Assembly: GCF_019049675.1 (NCBI RefSeq) | Contig: NZ_JAFMOW010000058.1 | Coordinates: 124,001 to 188,000 of the forward strand | Direction: 5' to 3' | Source: Rahnella bonaserana | Lineage (GTDB): Bacteria > Pseudomonadota > Gammaproteobacteria > Enterobacterales > Enterobacteriaceae | Length of the DNA stretch: 64,000 bases | Shown here: in pieces, positions 21,156 through 33,029 of the stretch | How the letters are laid out: each line of letters opens with the position of its first letter | Position numbering within the stretch: position 1 is the first letter of the stretch | Notes under the pieces: model-generated | Told to the model about the DNA's origin: nothing | The model's input: the letters and a program-made list of their open reading frames with translations, nothing else | Databases searched by the model: none | Program-made: the position numbers and the translations under genes

Positions 21156-22004
21156 TCAAACCAGCTTTTTGACCAGTTCTTCGCTGTGGCGGATCCGCTC
21201 CGGTGCATGTTCGGTATCCTGCTGAACCAGCGCTACAAACAGCAGATCGGTCAGTGAATACTGTGCGGTTGTGGCCGATAGCGCGGCTCCGCGTGTGGTC
21301 GGTAATTCAGCGACGGTATACAAACAGTGATCGGCCTGTTGCTGCAAGGTATTCGGTGAAAATCCGGTGATCGCCAGCACCTTAGCGCCACTTTCCCGGG
21401 CAACCCGTGCCGCCAGATTGATTTCGCTGCGTTCACCGCTGAACGAAATCGCCAGCAATAAATCTTCCTTTGAAAGCGCCTGAGCTGTAGCAATCAGCAC
21501 ATGTGTATCCGACTCCGCGATGGCCGTGATACCAATTTTTAATAGCTTATACGCCAGATCCTTAGCCACCAGTCCGGACGCTCCGATGCCCGTCAGAATG
21601 ATTTTCCGCGCGTTGCCCAGCATCGACAATGCAATTTGCAAACGGGGCTCGCTGTTGATATCGAGCGTCGCGCGCAAAGCTGATTGTTTTTCTGTCAGCA
21701 GTTTCTCACCCACAACGTGCAGACTGTCGGTGCTCAGGATCTGATTATGTACGGTGACAGGTTCGCTGTTTTTGGGTGATGCCAGGGATTCGCTCATGGC
21801 GAGTTTCAGCGCAGGAAAGCCTTTATAACCCAGTTTCTGGGCGAATTTCACCACGCCTGACTGGCTGACTCCCGCCATTTCGGCCAGTTTTTGTGAGCTC
21901 ATATGACGCGCTTTTTCCGGCTGAGCCAGTAAAAAATCAGCCAGTTTACGGTCATTTTGTGCCAGTGTCGGATACAACTGGCGGATACGGATCATACAAC
22001 TCAT
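21156..22004 (-). CDS. yfhH: YfhH, RpiR/MurR-family regulator
   Basis: A 282-residue transcription regulator with an N-terminal helix-turn-helix ([23 protein letters not shown]) and a C-terminal SIS sugar-phosphate domain ([19 protein letters not shown]). Start, middle and C-terminus ([14 protein letters not shown]) match E. coli YfhH rather than MurR. In E. coli yfhH is an orphan; here it is divergent from murQ-murP across a 142-base gap containing two matched palindromes, so it likely regulates MurNAc catabolism, sensing MurNAc 6-phosphate. That role is inference. Confidence 0.88.
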   Translation of the reverse strand: MSCMIRIRQLYPTLAQNDRKLADFLLAQPEKARHMSSQKLAEMAGVSQSGVVKFAQKLGYKGFPALKLAMSESLASPKNSEPVTVHNQILSTDSLHVVGEKLLTEKQSALRATLDINSEPRLQIALSMLGNARKIILTGIGASGLVAKDLAYKLLKIGITAIAESDTHVLIATAQALSKEDLLLAISFSGERSEINLAARVARESGAKVLAITGFSPNTLQQQADHCLYTVAELPTTRGAALSATTAQYSLTDLLFVALVQQDTEHAPERIRHSEELVKKLV

Positions 22005-22088
22005 GGTGGCTTATCCCGGCTTCTCAGAATACGTAGGTCACGTTTTGCGGATTATGTTATCTAAAATAGCAAATATTCCTCGCATTGA

Positions 22089-22136
22089 TGAATTAAATAT
22101 TCAAGTATTATGCAATAAATTTGAATTAAAAATTCA
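22089..22136. promoter_or_regulatory. Two 15-bp palindromes, candidate YfhH operator
   Basis: TGAATTAAATATTCA (22089-22103) and TGAATTAAAAATTCA (22122-22136) differ by one central base and are centred 33 bp apart, about three helical turns. The second lies just upstream of the murQ Shine-Dalgarno. A dimeric or tetrameric SIS-type repressor binding both is plausible. Confidence 0.6.
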
Positions 22137-22146
22137 GGAGAGAAAC

Positions 22147-23052
22147 ATGAACAGTCCCCTTAACTTAGGCGCACTCGTTTCCGAGAGCCGTAATCCGGAT
22201 ACGATCAATTTAGATGAGATGTCTTCGCTGGAATTAGCCACCTGTTTCAATCAGGAAGATCGCAAAGTTCCTGAGGCCATCAATAAAGTTCTGCCGCAAA
22301 TTGCGCAAGCTATTGATAAAGCTGCTGCCTCATTTAAAGCCGGCGGTCGTCTGATTTATCTCGGTGCCGGAACCAGCGGGCGTCTGGGCATTCTTGACGC
22401 ATCGGAATGCCCGCCAACCTTTGGCGTGCCGCACGGTATGGTTGTCGGCCTGATTGCCGGTGGTCCCGGCGCGTTACTCAAAGCGGTGGAAGGGGCCGAA
22501 GACAGCGAAACTCTGGGCGTTGAAGATTTAAAGAGTCTGGATCTGAGCGCGGATGACACCGTTGTCGGATTAGCGGCGAGCGGCCGCACACCTTACGTGA
22601 TCGGCGCATTGCGTTACGCCACAGAACTGGGGTGTGCCACTGTGGCCATTTCCTGTAATCCGGATTCACCGATTGCGCAGGAAGCGACGATCGCCATTTC
22701 TCCCGTTGTCGGACCAGAGGCACTTACCGGGTCCACCCGTCTGAAATCCGGTACTGCGCAGAAACTGGTACTGAACATGATTTCTACCGGCGCGATGGTG
22801 AAAACCGGCAAGGTCTATCAGAACCTGATGGTCGACGTGAAAGCGACTAACGTCAAACTGGTTGATCGTGCCTGCCGTATTGTTGTGGAAGCCACCGGCG
22901 CGGCGCGCAGTGATGCTGAGCTGGCGCTTTCTCAGACTGATTTCGAAGTGAAACCGGCCATTCTCATGTTACTGACTGGCATTGATGCAACACAGGCAAA
23001 AGCTCGCCTGGAGCAACATAACGGCTTCCTGCGCGCCGCGCTGGCGAGCTAA
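22147..23052 (+). CDS. murQ: N-acetylmuramic acid 6-phosphate etherase
   Basis: A 301-residue SIS-fold enzyme that cleaves the lactyl ether of MurNAc 6-phosphate to GlcNAc 6-phosphate and lactate (cell-wall recycling). It has [21 protein letters not shown] and [18 protein letters not shown]. The start at 22147 follows AGGAG; the frame upstream is open but unrelated. First gene of murQ-murP-pgpC. Confidence 0.96.
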   Translation: MNSPLNLGALVSESRNPDTINLDEMSSLELATCFNQEDRKVPEAINKVLPQIAQAIDKAAASFKAGGRLIYLGAGTSGRLGILDASECPPTFGVPHGMVVGLIAGGPGALLKAVEGAEDSETLGVEDLKSLDLSADDTVVGLAASGRTPYVIGALRYATELGCATVAISCNPDSPIAQEATIAISPVVGPEALTGSTRLKSGTAQKLVLNMISTGAMVKTGKVYQNLMVDVKATNVKLVDRACRIVVEATGAARSDAELALSQTDFEVKPAILMLLTGIDATQAKARLEQHNGFLRAALAS

Positions 23053-23066
23053 ATCGGGAGAAAAGC

Positions 23067-24449
23067 ATGGCGACAGCAATGGATAAAACTCACCTGCTGG
23101 CTTCTAAAATATTGCAGGGTGTGGGCGGCGAAGGGAATATCAGCAAGCTGGAAAACTGCATGACCCGTGTGCGCGTGGAAGTTTATGACGATGCGCGTCT
23201 GGATCTGACCAGCCTGAAAATGCTGGAGGGGATCAAAGGTTATCTTAAGCAGGGCGAGCAGCATCAGTTTATCGTCGGGCCGGGGGCGGCAGCGAAAGTC
23301 GTGGACGCCATGCGTCTGTTGCTGAGCCCCGCGACTACAGCGAGTGCGGCGGGTGAGAGTGATATAGCCCGCAATAAAGCCAGTGCCAAAGCCAAATACT
23401 CTGCGCCGATGAGTGGCGCGCTGCGCAAGCTCGCGGATGTTTTCATTCCGCTGATCCCGGCATTTATCGCCTCAGGTCTGATTATGGGCATTATTAACTT
23501 GCTCAAGCGGCCTGATATTGCCGGTTCCATTGCGACTGAATATCCCAATATCCTCGGCCTGCTGGCGATTTTCGGCGGTGCCGTATTTGCCATCATGAAT
23601 ATTCTGGTCGGTGTGAATGCTGCGCGGGTGTTTGGCGGTTCCCAGGCCATGGGCGGCGTGATGGCGGGGATCCTTTCAAGCCCTGCGCTGGCGCAAATTA
23701 CGCTATTTGGCGAAACATTACAGCCGGGGCGTGGCGGGGTGATAGCCGTCTTGCTGGTCGTCGCGCTGATGTGCTGGCTCGAAAAACGGCTGCGTCAGTG
23801 GCTGCCGGAATCTGTCGAACTGATCCTCAATCCGCTGATCACCACGCTTATTACTGCAACGCTGGCGATTGTGATCCTGCAGCCGATCGGTGGCTATATC
23901 TCAGATGGCATCGCCCATGGAGTCAATATTGCGATTGATAAAGGCGGATTACTGGTTGGCGCGGTACTGGCCGGAGCCTTTCTGCCGCTGGTGCTTTCCG
24001 GGCTTCATCAGGGGCTGGTGCCTATCCACGTGGAGCTGATTCAGGCGCACGGTTCCAATCCGTTGCTGCCTATCTTAGCCATGGCCGGTGTCGGGCAGGT
24101 CGGTGCGGCGATTGCGGTTTACATGAAAACGCGTAACGCACGGCTGAAAAAAGTGATTAAAGGTGCGCTGCCGGTGGGAATACTGGGCATCGGCGAACCG
24201 TTGATTTTCGGGGTGACGCTGCCGCTTGGCCGGCCATTTATTGGCGCCTGTCTGGGCGGAGCCGTGGGCGGTGCGCTGATCTGTTACTGGAAAGTCGCTA
24301 CGGTCATCACCTTTGGTATTTCCGGGTTGCCGCTGGCGCTGACCATTATTTCTGGCAAAGTGATGTTGTATCTGGCCGGTTTAGTCATTACGGTATTAGC
24401 TGGTTTTATTTTTACCTGGCTGATGGGGTTTAACGATCCCGAGGAGTAA
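23067..24449 (+). CDS. murP: PTS MurNAc-specific EIIBC component
   Basis: A 460-residue membrane permease-kinase importing and phosphorylating MurNAc. The EIIB domain occupies residues 1-85 with the phosphocysteine Cys31 in ENCMTRVRV; EIIC follows from about residue 110 with many transmembrane helices and GIGEPLIFGVTLP. There is no EIIA domain, so it depends on the Glc-type EIIA (Crr). It lies 14 bases after murQ. Confidence 0.95.
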   Translation: MATAMDKTHLLASKILQGVGGEGNISKLENCMTRVRVEVYDDARLDLTSLKMLEGIKGYLKQGEQHQFIVGPGAAAKVVDAMRLLLSPATTASAAGESDIARNKASAKAKYSAPMSGALRKLADVFIPLIPAFIASGLIMGIINLLKRPDIAGSIATEYPNILGLLAIFGGAVFAIMNILVGVNAARVFGGSQAMGGVMAGILSSPALAQITLFGETLQPGRGGVIAVLLVVALMCWLEKRLRQWLPESVELILNPLITTLITATLAIVILQPIGGYISDGIAHGVNIAIDKGGLLVGAVLAGAFLPLVLSGLHQGLVPIHVELIQAHGSNPLLPILAMAGVGQVGAAIAVYMKTRNARLKKVIKGALPVGILGIGEPLIFGVTLPLGRPFIGACLGGAVGGALICYWKVATVITFGISGLPLALTIISGKVMLYLAGLVITVLAGFIFTWLMGFNDPEE

Positions 24450-24453
24450 TGGA

Positions 24454-25092
24454 TTGAGTACGAAGCCTGATCGACGGGTGGTCTTTTTTGACCTGGATGG
24501 AACGCTGCATCAGCAGGACATGTTCGGAACCTTCCTGCGTTTTTTGCTAAAAAAAATGCCGCAGAACCTGATTCTGGTGGTGCCTTTATTGCCGCTGATT
24601 GGCGCAGGACTATTCTTTCAGGGGCGCGCAACACGCTGGCCGATGAGCCTGTTGCTGTGGGCCATTACTTTTGGTCATAGCGAGGCACGCCTGAAAGCGC
24701 TGGAGCTGCAATTTGTGACTGCGTTTCGCGAAAAAGTGGTGGAGTTTCCGGTGGTACAACGCCGGCTACGCGAATATCTCGACAGCGACGATACCGAAGT
24801 GTGGCTGATCACCGGCTCTCCTGAGAACCTGGTGCAGCAGGTTTATAACGCATCGCTGTTTTTACCGCAGGTACGTCTGGTGGGCAGCCGTATCGCGCGG
24901 GGTAAAGGCGGCTGGGTGCTGCCTCTGCGCTGTCTCGGGGAAGAAAAAGTCGTACAGCTTGAAAGCCGGATTGGTTCACCGCTTAAACTTTACAGTGGTT
25001 ACAGCGACAGCAAGCAGGACAACCCGCTGTTGTTCTTTTGCGAGCACCGTTTTCGTGTCAGCAAGCAGGGCGAATTGCAGCAACTGGAATAA
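24454..25092 (+). CDS. pgpC: PgpC (YfhB), phosphatidylglycerophosphatase C
   Basis: A 212-residue HAD-family membrane phosphatase that dephosphorylates phosphatidylglycerol phosphate. The HAD motif DLDGT is at residues 13-17 and a hydrophobic stretch lies around 35-70. It starts with TTG at 24454, after GAGGAG and 4 bases from the murP stop, giving coupling to murP. In E. coli pgpC lies next to yfhH; here murQP sits between them. Confidence 0.92.
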   Translation: MSTKPDRRVVFFDLDGTLHQQDMFGTFLRFLLKKMPQNLILVVPLLPLIGAGLFFQGRATRWPMSLLLWAITFGHSEARLKALELQFVTAFREKVVEFPVVQRRLREYLDSDDTEVWLITGSPENLVQQVYNASLFLPQVRLVGSRIARGKGGWVLPLRCLGEEKVVQLESRIGSPLKLYSGYSDSKQDNPLLFFCEHRFRVSKQGELQQLE

Positions 25093-25113
25093 ATACCGCG
25101 GTATGTTGCAGAC

Positions 25114-25146
25114 AAAAAAACAGGCCATTTCTGGCCTGTTTTTATT
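25114..25146. terminator. Terminator after pgpC
   Basis: AAACAGGCCA (25118-25127) pairs with TGGCCTGTTT (25132-25141), with an A-run before and T-rich sequence after. Shared with the converging dehydrogenase gene. Confidence 0.85.
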
Positions 25147-25165
25147 TGGGCATATTCTTTAGTAA

Positions 25166-26317
25166 TCAGAACGCGGCTTTGAAAATCCCTACCACGTCTG
25201 CATGAGTACCCTGAATCGGGTTAGTCATGGCGCAGGCATCTTTCAGGGCATTGGTCGCCAGCGTATTAAAATCTTCTTCTTTCACGTTCAGGTCGCGTAA
25301 TCCGGCAGGGATATCGACATCACGCGCCAGCTGACGGATAGCATCAATACAGGCTTTTGCACCCTGCGCATCTGTCATCGCTGAAACATCAATGTGCATC
25401 GCGGCGGCGACATCTTTCAGACGCGGGCTGGCAACGCGGGCGTTATATTCCTGAACAAACGGCAGCAGGACGGCATTACAGACGCCGTGCGGCAGGTTAT
25501 AGAAACCGCCGAGCTGGTGCGCCATGGCGTGTACATAACCCAGCGACGCATTGTTAAAGGCCATCCCGGCGAGAAACTGTGCGTAAGCCATGTCTTCGCG
25601 GGCCTGCATGTTTTTGCCGTCTTTCACCGCCGTGCGCAGCGAGTCGATAATCATGGTAATCGCTTTCAGCGCACAGGCATCTGTAATCGGGTTGGCCGCG
25701 CTCGACACGTAGGCTTCGATAGCGTGGGTCAGCGCATCCATCCCGGTGGCAGCAGTCAGCCCTTTTGGCATGCCGACCATCAGATGAGGGTCATTGACTG
25801 ACATCAGCGGTGTCACGTTTTTATCCACAATGGCCATTTTGATATGGCGTTCTTCATCGGTGATGATGCAAAAACGTGTCATTTCTGAAGCCGTACCGGC
25901 GGTAGTGTTGATCGAAATCAGCGGCAGCTGGGGTTTCGCAGAGCGATCAACGCCTTCGTAATCTTTGATGTCGCCGCCGTTGGTGGCCAGTAACGCGATC
26001 CCTTTAGCGCAGTCATGCGGTGAACCGCCACCGAGTGAAATCACGCAATCACAGCCATTTTTTTTCAGGATCTCCAGCCCTTCACGCACATTGCGGGTGG
26101 TTGGGTTAGGGTGCGTTCCATGATAAACGCTGCTTTGCACGTCGCTGTTTGCCAGTAATTCCTGAACCTGTTTAACCACGCCGATATCGAATAACACTTT
26201 ATCCGTGACGATCAGTGCGTGGCGAAAACCATGCTGTGCGATAGCGGTTGCCGCATCATTCAGCGCGCCAGAACCAATAACGTTAACGGACGGGATAAAG
26301 AAAGTTGCAGTAGCCAT
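25166..26317 (-). CDS. yiaY: Iron-dependent alcohol dehydrogenase, YiaY-like
   Basis: A 383-residue group III (Fe) alcohol dehydrogenase. It has [11 protein letters not shown] for NAD binding, [13 protein letters not shown] and [16 protein letters not shown] with the metal-binding His residues. It is close to E. coli YiaY over its whole length, so it probably oxidises or makes a small primary alcohol; the substrate is unknown. The ATG at 26317 follows AAGGAA; the open extension to 26383 overlaps regulatory DNA. A perfect GntR-type palindrome lies about 52 bases upstream. Confidence 0.9.
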   Translation of the reverse strand: MATATFFIPSVNVIGSGALNDAATAIAQHGFRHALIVTDKVLFDIGVVKQVQELLANSDVQSSVYHGTHPNPTTRNVREGLEILKKNGCDCVISLGGGSPHDCAKGIALLATNGGDIKDYEGVDRSAKPQLPLISINTTAGTASEMTRFCIITDEERHIKMAIVDKNVTPLMSVNDPHLMVGMPKGLTAATGMDALTHAIEAYVSSAANPITDACALKAITMIIDSLRTAVKDGKNMQAREDMAYAQFLAGMAFNNASLGYVHAMAHQLGGFYNLPHGVCNAVLLPFVQEYNARVASPRLKDVAAAMHIDVSAMTDAQGAKACIDAIRQLARDVDIPAGLRDLNVKEEDFNTLATNALKDACAMTNPIQGTHADVVGIFKAAF

Positions 26318-26368
26318 AATTGTTTTCCTTCTTGTCAGCTCTTGGTAGGTACAAGGAAACCTTAATAT

Positions 26369-26382
26369 TGTTACCGGTAACA
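26369..26382. promoter_or_regulatory. LacI/GntR-type operator upstream of the yiaY-like gene
   Basis: TGTTACCGGTAACA is a perfect 14-bp palindrome with the CG centre typical of LacI-family regulators and the core seen in E. coli GntR/IdnR (gluconate/idonate) operators. Its position upstream of the 26317 start suggests repression of the dehydrogenase. Confidence 0.6.
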
Positions 26383-26596
26383 TCTTTTGATCTGGCGCAA
26401 GAATTCACAGATTAACCAGGCAAATTTCCAGACCTAATCACTATGAAAGATAAGGTTATTATCTGTTGGTATAAGCTATTTCGGCTATCAGGGTGTCTGG
26501 TTCTAATCATTAAGTAATGTTTCCTGTTACCGCCGGTGAACTGTACGCAGGGTACCGATTATGGCCCGTGGGCGCGCGGCGCGAACAAAGGTATAA

Positions 26597-27175
<579 letters not shown>

Positions 27176-27188
27176 GGCTGTTCAGGCC

Positions 27189-28649
27189 TTATTTCCCCAG
27201 CGCTTCCTGTGCATCCACCGCCGGATATCCCTGACCCAGTTGAGCCTGCAGCGCGGCTTTCTGCGCCTGCTGTTTCTCTTTTTCCATCAGATACCCCACC
27301 AGACTGAGCTGATAGCGGCGGATATTCTCCACGTAATTATACGCCTGCGTGCCGCGTGCATAACCGTAAGTCGTCCGGCTGAAGAAGCGTTTCTGATTGA
27401 GCATCGGCAGCCGCTGCTTCACATCCGCCCAGCTGTCCGGATTCCCTTTTTGTTGTGCGGTCAGTTTACGGGCGTCCAGCATATGGCCGTAACCCATGTT
27501 ATACGCTGCCAGTGCAAACCAGATCCGTTCATCCTGCGGAATAGATCCCGGCATTTTATCCATCAGATGCGACAGATACTGCGCCCCGCCCCGGATGCTT
27601 TGCTCGGCATCTGTCCGGTCATCGACATTCAGCCCGCCAGCCGTTGCGCGGGTCAGCATCATCACGCCACGCACACCGGTCGGTGATTTCGCCAGCGGAT
27701 CCCAGTGGGATTCCTGATAAGCGATGGCGGCCAGCAAACGCCAGTCGATATTCTGAGCATATTTTTCAAACAGCGGCTGTAAATCCGGCAGTGTACTGTC
27801 TATGGCTTTCAGGAAAGTACGCGTATCGACATAATCGAAATCACCCACGTGTCCGAGGTATTTTTCCTCCAGCTTTTCCAGGGTACCGTCCTCTGAAATC
27901 TGACTGAAGAAATCCAGCATAGCGGCAGCGAGGCTGTCGTCATCAGGTTGTTTGCGGTAATACCAGGTGACTGGTTCGTCGTCGGTGGCATCGAAAGCCA
28001 CCGCAAGGCGGGGATAGACGCGCTGCATCAGGGCGATAGTGACCGAATCCCCGAGCGTATAATCGAGTTTGCCGTTTTCAACCTGTTGCAACAGATCGCG
28101 GGGTGACAATTTATCGGTGGTGGACCAGGTGAGGTCTGGATATTTTGTGCTGGCCGCTTCCAGCGTGGCGATATGCGCACTGCCGGCAGACACCACCAGC
28201 GAACCTTTGATATCGGCGAAACTTTTCGGGCGCACGGCACCCTGCCGGTAAACCAGCTGCTGTGATACGGAATAGTATTCCGGGCCGGCGCGGTAGTTTT
28301 TCAGGCGCTCATTGTTGTACACCAGACCGGAAGCCAGCATGTCGGTTTTACCATGATCAAGATCGTCGAACATGCTCTCGATGGTGGTGTGCTGAGAAAT
28401 CACCAGCTTCACGCCCAGATAATCTGCGAAGCGTTTAGCCAGTTCATAATCAAAGCCCAGATTGCCTTCCGGGGAGTCCATAAAAGTCAGTGGAGAATTG
28501 AGCGTGCTGACGCGCAATTCTCCACGGGATTTTATTTGATCCAGCTGGTCACCTTCACCCCTGTGCCACGGCACGGCAGGCCACAAGGCCAGTGCCAGTA
28601 ACAGGGCGGCGATCCCCATCAGAACATAATTAATTTTTAGTCGCGTCAA
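27189..28649 (-). CDS. mltF: MltF, membrane-bound lytic transglycosylase F
   Basis: A 486-residue peptidoglycan-cleaving enzyme. An N-terminal membrane anchor (about 8-25) is followed by an SBP_bac_3 sensor-like domain (about 40-265) and an SLT domain with the catalytic Glu in AYQESHWDP and [10 protein letters not shown]. Slightly shorter at the C-terminus than E. coli MltF (518). It is divergent from purL, as in E. coli. Confidence 0.95.
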   Translation of the reverse strand: MTRLKINYVLMGIAALLLALALWPAVPWHRGEGDQLDQIKSRGELRVSTLNSPLTFMDSPEGNLGFDYELAKRFADYLGVKLVISQHTTIESMFDDLDHGKTDMLASGLVYNNERLKNYRAGPEYYSVSQQLVYRQGAVRPKSFADIKGSLVVSAGSAHIATLEAASTKYPDLTWSTTDKLSPRDLLQQVENGKLDYTLGDSVTIALMQRVYPRLAVAFDATDDEPVTWYYRKQPDDDSLAAAMLDFFSQISEDGTLEKLEEKYLGHVGDFDYVDTRTFLKAIDSTLPDLQPLFEKYAQNIDWRLLAAIAYQESHWDPLAKSPTGVRGVMMLTRATAGGLNVDDRTDAEQSIRGGAQYLSHLMDKMPGSIPQDERIWFALAAYNMGYGHMLDARKLTAQQKGNPDSWADVKQRLPMLNQKRFFSRTTYGYARGTQAYNYVENIRRYQLSLVGYLMEKEKQQAQKAALQAQLGQGYPAVDAQEALGK

Positions 28650-28814
28650 ATAGTTATCTCGCTGCGGCGCTCTTGTTTTTATACGCTATGCTGTGCAGTT
28701 AGTATGGTTATATCCCCAGTGCTGACGCATTTTGCTCAACAAAACGGCAGTCTGCAACTTTATTCATAATAGCCATGATAACGACATGGCTATAAAGGAA
28801 TATGAAGTTTCCCG

Positions 28815-28853
28815 ACGCAAACGGTTTCGTCGGACGCCAGCTTTCTTTATAAT
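28815..28853 (+). promoter_or_regulatory. PurR box and promoter of purL
   Basis: ACGCAAACGGTTTCGT (28815-28830) matches the PurR consensus ACGCAAACGTTTGCGT at 14 of 16 positions. A -10 TATAAT lies at 28848-28853, 17 bases after a TTTCGT -35 that overlaps the box, so PurR would occlude the promoter. Confidence 0.85.
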
Positions 28854-28927
28854 AGCCCGCGTTTTCCCCCTGTTGCGCCCAATGAAGCACTGTGGTCAGT
28901 GTCTTCGAAGACGAGAGATCTGTAATT

Positions 28928-31900
28928 ATGGAAATACTGCGTGGTTCGCCCGCTTTGTCGGCTTTTCGCATTAACAAATTATTGTCCCGTTGTCAGGAAG
29001 CGCGCCTTCCGGTCAGCGATATTTACGCCGAATATGTACACTTTGCCGACGTCAGCGCACCGCTGAATTCGGACGAACAAACCAAGTTACAACGCCTCCT
29101 GAAATACGGTCCTTCTCTCGCTGAACACGCTCCTTCTGGCCGTTTATTGCTGGTCACCCCGCGTCCGGGCACCATTTCTCCCTGGTCTTCCAAAGCTACC
29201 GACATCGCACGCAACTGTGGTTTGTCACAGGTTCTGCGTCTTGAGCGTGGTCTGGCATTTTATGTTCAGGCACCGCAACTGACCGAAGCGCAGTGGAACG
29301 AACTGGGCGCATTGCTGCATGACCGTATGATGGAAACCGTCTTTACCCGTCTGGAAGACGCCAGCGCGCTGTTCGCGCAGCATCAGCCAGCCCCGGTGCA
29401 GCATGTGGATATCCTTGGCGTTGGCCGTGTCGCACTGGAAGCCGCCAACACCAAATTAGGTCTGGCGCTGGCGCAGGATGAAATTGATTATCTGATGGAA
29501 GCCTTTACGTCGTTGGGGCGCAACCCGACAGACATCGAACTGTATATGTTCGCACAGGCCAACTCAGAACACTGCCGCCACAAAATCTTCAACGCTGACT
29601 GGATTATCGACGGCGAAACTCAGCCGAAATCCCTGTTCAAGATGATTAAGAACACGTTCGAACAGACCCCTGACCATGTGCTGTCTGCGTATAAAGATAA
29701 CGCCGCCGTGATGGAAGGTTCGCAGGTCGGTCGTTTCTACGCCGATGCCAAAGACGGTCTGTACGATTTCCATCAGGAGCAGGCGCATATCCTGATGAAA
29801 GTTGAAACTCATAACCACCCGACGGCGATCTCTCCGTGGCCGGGTGCGGCAACCGGTTCAGGCGGTGAAATCCGTGACGAAGGCGCAACAGGTCGCGGCG
29901 CAAAACCGAAAGCCGGTCTGGTCGGTTTCTCCGTTTCCAACCTGCGTATTCCAGGCTTTGAACAGCCGTGGGAAGAAGATTTCGGTAAGCCGGATCGTAT
30001 CGTTACCGCGCTGGATATCATGACCGACGGCCCGCTGGGCGGCGCAGCCTTTAACAATGAATTTGGTCGTCCGGCGCTGCTGGGCTATTTCCGTACTTAC
30101 GAAGAAAACGTCAACAGCCATAACGGCCCTGAATTACGCGGTTATCACAAGCCGATCATGCTGGCCGGTGGTATCGGCAACATCCGTGCGGATCACGTGC
30201 AGAAAGGTGAAATCACCGTTGGCGCAAAACTGATTGTGCTGGGCGGTCCGGCGATGAATATCGGTCTGGGCGGCGGCGCGGCTTCTTCCATGGCATCTGG
30301 TCAGTCTGACGCGGATCTCGATTTTGCTTCCGTACAGCGCGACAACCCGGAAATGGAACGCCGTTGTCAGGAAGTGATCGACCGTTGCTGGCAACTGGGC
30401 GAAGCCAATCCGATCCTGTTTATCCATGACGTCGGGGCTGGTGGTTTATCCAACGCCATGCCGGAACTGGTGAGCGATGGCAACCGTGGCGGGCGTTTCC
30501 AGCTGCGCGACATCCTGAACGATGAACCGGGGATGAGCCCGCTGGAAGTCTGGTGTAACGAATCGCAGGAACGTTACGTGCTGGCGGTTTCGCCTGCACA
30601 GCTGGAACAGTTTGATGCTATCTGCCAGCGTGAGCGCGCACCTTACGCCGTGATTGGTGAAGCCACTGAAGAAATGCATCTTTCTCTGGAAGACAGCCAT
30701 TTCGACAACCAGCCCATTGATATGCCGCTGGACGTTTTACTGGGGAAAACCCCGAAAATGATCCGGGATGTCACCACGCTGAAAGCGAAAGGCGACGACC
30801 TGAATGCGGAAAATATTCAGATTGCTGAAGCGGTAAAACGCGTTCTGCATCTGCCAGCCGTGGCGGAAAAAACCTTCCTGATCACCATCGGTGACCGCAC
30901 GGTGACCGGTATGGTTGCGCGTGACCAGATGGTCGGTCCGTGGCAGATCCCGGTCGCTGACTGTGCGGTCACCACCGCCAGCCTCGACAGCTATCATGGT
31001 GAAGCCATGTCACTGGGCGAGCGCGCACCGGTGGCGTTGCTCGACTTCGCCGCTTCTGGCCGCATGGCCGTTGGCGAAGCGCTGACTAACATTGCAGCAG
31101 TTGAAATCGGCAGCCTGAAACGCGTGAAGCTTTCTGCTAACTGGATGTCTGCAGCCGGTCACCCGGGCGAAGATGCGGGTCTGTATGCCGCAGTAAAAGC
31201 AGTGGGTGAAGAACTTTGTCCGGCACTGGGTATCACCATTCCGGTGGGCAAAGACTCCATGTCGATGAAAACCCGCTGGCAGGAAGGTAATGAACAACGC
31301 GAGATGACGTCGCCCCTGTCGCTGGTTATCACCGCGTTTGCCCGTGTCGAAGATGTGCGCCACACCGTGACGCCGCAATTGCGCACCGATAAAGGTGACA
31401 CTGCGTTGCTGCTGGTCGATTTAGGTGCCGGTCATAACGCACTGGGCGCGACGGCGCTGGCACAGGTTTACCGTCAGCTCGGCAATACGCCAGCGGATGT
31501 GCGCAGTGCTGAGCATCTGGGTGGATTCTTCAACGCCATGCAGGCGCTGGTGTCTGAGCAGAAATTACTGGCTTATCATGACCGTTCCGACGGTGGTCTG
31601 CTGGTCACGCTGGCTGAAATGGCCTTCGCGGGACATTGCGGCCTGACCGCAGATATCGCGGCGCTGGGCACTGATTCGCTGGCGGCATTGTTCAACGAAG
31701 AACTGGGCGCGGTTATTCAGGTTCGCGCATCAGACCGTGAAGCGGTTGAGAAAACGCTGGCTGATTTTGGTCTGGCGGATTGCACGCATTACCTCGGCAG
31801 TGTTGAGACCGGTGACCGCTTCATCATTTCTTCTGGTGACAAGCCGGTGTACAGCGAAAGCCGTACCACGCTGCGTACCTGGTGGGCCGAAACGACCTGG

Positions 31901-32818
31901 CAGATGCAGCGTCTGCGCGATAACCCTGAATGTGCCGATCAGGAACATCAGGCGAAAACCCATGATCTCGATCCGGGCCTGAACGTCAAACTGACGTTTG
32001 CTCCTGACGAAGACGTGGCTGCTCCTTACATCGCGAAGGGCGCGCGTCCGAAAGTTGCCGTGCTGCGCGAGCAGGGCGTTAACTCCCATGTTGAAATGGC
32101 TGCAGCCTTCCATCGCGCCGGTTTCGATGCGGTTGATGTCCACATGAGTGATTTGCTGGCCGGTCGCCGTAATTTACAGGATTTCCATACGCTGGTAGCG
32201 TGCGGCGGATTCTCTTACGGTGATGTGCTGGGCGCGGGTGAAGGCTGGGCGAAATCAGTTCTGTTCAACGACCGCGTACGTGAAGAGTTTGAAGAATTCT
32301 TCCACCGTCCGCAAACGCTGGCGCTGGGCGTGTGTAATGGCTGTCAGATGATGTCGAACCTGAAAGAGCTGATCCCGGGCGCAGAACATTGGCCACGCTT
32401 CGTGCGTAACCTGTCTGACCGTTTTGAAGCGCGTTTCAGCCTGGTTGAAGTGACCGCCAGCCCGTCGATGTTCATGCAGGGGATGGCCGGTTCACGTATG
32501 CCCATCGCTGTTTCCCACGGCGAAGGCCATGTGGAAGTGCGTGATGCGGCGCATCTGGCGCAAATCGAACACAGCAATCTGGTGGCGCTGCGCTTTGTGG
32601 ATAATAACGGTCAGGCCACCGAAGCCTATCCGGCGAACCCGAACGGCTCTCCGAATGGGATCACCGCTGTGACCAACCTGTCAGGCCGCGTAACGGTGAT
32701 GATGCCGCATCCGGAACGTGTTTTCCGTACAGTCAGCAACTCCTGGCATCCGGAAGAATGGGGCGAAGACAGCCCGTGGATGCGCATGTTCCGTAATGCG
32801 CGTAAACAGCTTGGCTGA
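28928..32818 (+). CDS. purL: Phosphoribosylformylglycinamidine synthase (PurL)
   Basis: The fourth step of purine synthesis (FGAR to FGAM), large-type single-chain enzyme of 1296 residues. It has an N-terminal and two AIR-synthase-like domains ([37 protein letters not shown]) and a C-terminal glutamine amidotransferase domain with the nucleophile Cys near residue 1136 in GVCNGCQMM. The start at 28928 matches the family N-terminus [11 protein letters not shown]. Confidence 0.98.
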   Translation: MEILRGSPALSAFRINKLLSRCQEARLPVSDIYAEYVHFADVSAPLNSDEQTKLQRLLKYGPSLAEHAPSGRLLLVTPRPGTISPWSSKATDIARNCGLSQVLRLERGLAFYVQAPQLTEAQWNELGALLHDRMMETVFTRLEDASALFAQHQPAPVQHVDILGVGRVALEAANTKLGLALAQDEIDYLMEAFTSLGRNPTDIELYMFAQANSEHCRHKIFNADWIIDGETQPKSLFKMIKNTFEQTPDHVLSAYKDNAAVMEGSQVGRFYADAKDGLYDFHQEQAHILMKVETHNHPTAISPWPGAATGSGGEIRDEGATGRGAKPKAGLVGFSVSNLRIPGFEQPWEEDFGKPDRIVTALDIMTDGPLGGAAFNNEFGRPALLGYFRTYEENVNSHNGPELRGYHKPIMLAGGIGNIRADHVQKGEITVGAKLIVLGGPAMNIGLGGGAASSMASGQSDADLDFASVQRDNPEMERRCQEVIDRCWQLGEANPILFIHDVGAGGLSNAMPELVSDGNRGGRFQLRDILNDEPGMSPLEVWCNESQERYVLAVSPAQLEQFDAICQRERAPYAVIGEATEEMHLSLEDSHFDNQPIDMPLDVLLGKTPKMIRDVTTLKAKGDDLNAENIQIAEAVKRVLHLPAVAEKTFLITIGDRTVTGMVARDQMVGPWQIPVADCAVTTASLDSYHGEAMSLGERAPVALLDFAASGRMAVGEALTNIAAVEIGSLKRVKLSANWMSAAGHPGEDAGLYAAVKAVGEELCPALGITIPVGKDSMSMKTRWQEGNEQREMTSPLSLVITAFARVEDVRHTVTPQLRTDKGDTALLLVDLGAGHNALGATALAQVYRQLGNTPADVRSAEHLGGFFNAMQALVSEQKLLAYHDRSDGGLLVTLAEMAFAGHCGLTADIAALGTDSLAALFNEELGAVIQVRASDREAVEKTLADFGLADCTHYLGSVETGDRFIISSGDKPVYSESRTTLRTWWAETTWQMQRLRDNPECADQEHQAKTHDLDPGLNVKLTFAPDEDVAAPYIAKGARPKVAVLREQGVNSHVEMAAAFHRAGFDAVDVHMSDLLAGRRNLQDFHTLVACGGFSYGDVLGAGEGWAKSVLFNDRVREEFEEFFHRPQTLALGVCNGCQMMSNLKELIPGAEHWPRFVRNLSDRFEARFSLVEVTASPSMFMQGMAGSRMPIAVSHGEGHVEVRDAAHLAQIEHSNLVALRFVDNNGQATEAYPANPNGSPNGITAVTNLSGRVTVMMPHPERVFRTVSNSWHPEEWGEDSPWMRMFRNARKQLG

Positions 32819-32836
32819 TGCGTAATAAGCCTCAGT

Positions 32837-32874
32837 AATAAAAATCCGCAGTGCGAAAGCCTGCGGATTTTTTT
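32837..32874 (+). terminator. Terminator after purL
   Basis: AAAATCCGCAG (32841-32851) pairs perfectly with CTGCGGATTTT (32861-32871), ending in a T-run. Confidence 0.9.
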
Positions 32875-33029
32875 GTCTGACTCACGGAAAATAAAATAAA
32901 AACTAACTCTATGTTTTTAAAAGGTTATAGCATCTTATATTCATTAAACTGATCACTGCTTAATTAATCATTAACTTTTTATATGTAACCATCGTCATAT
33001 AATGCCCCGGTCAACTCAACAGGGCTTTT

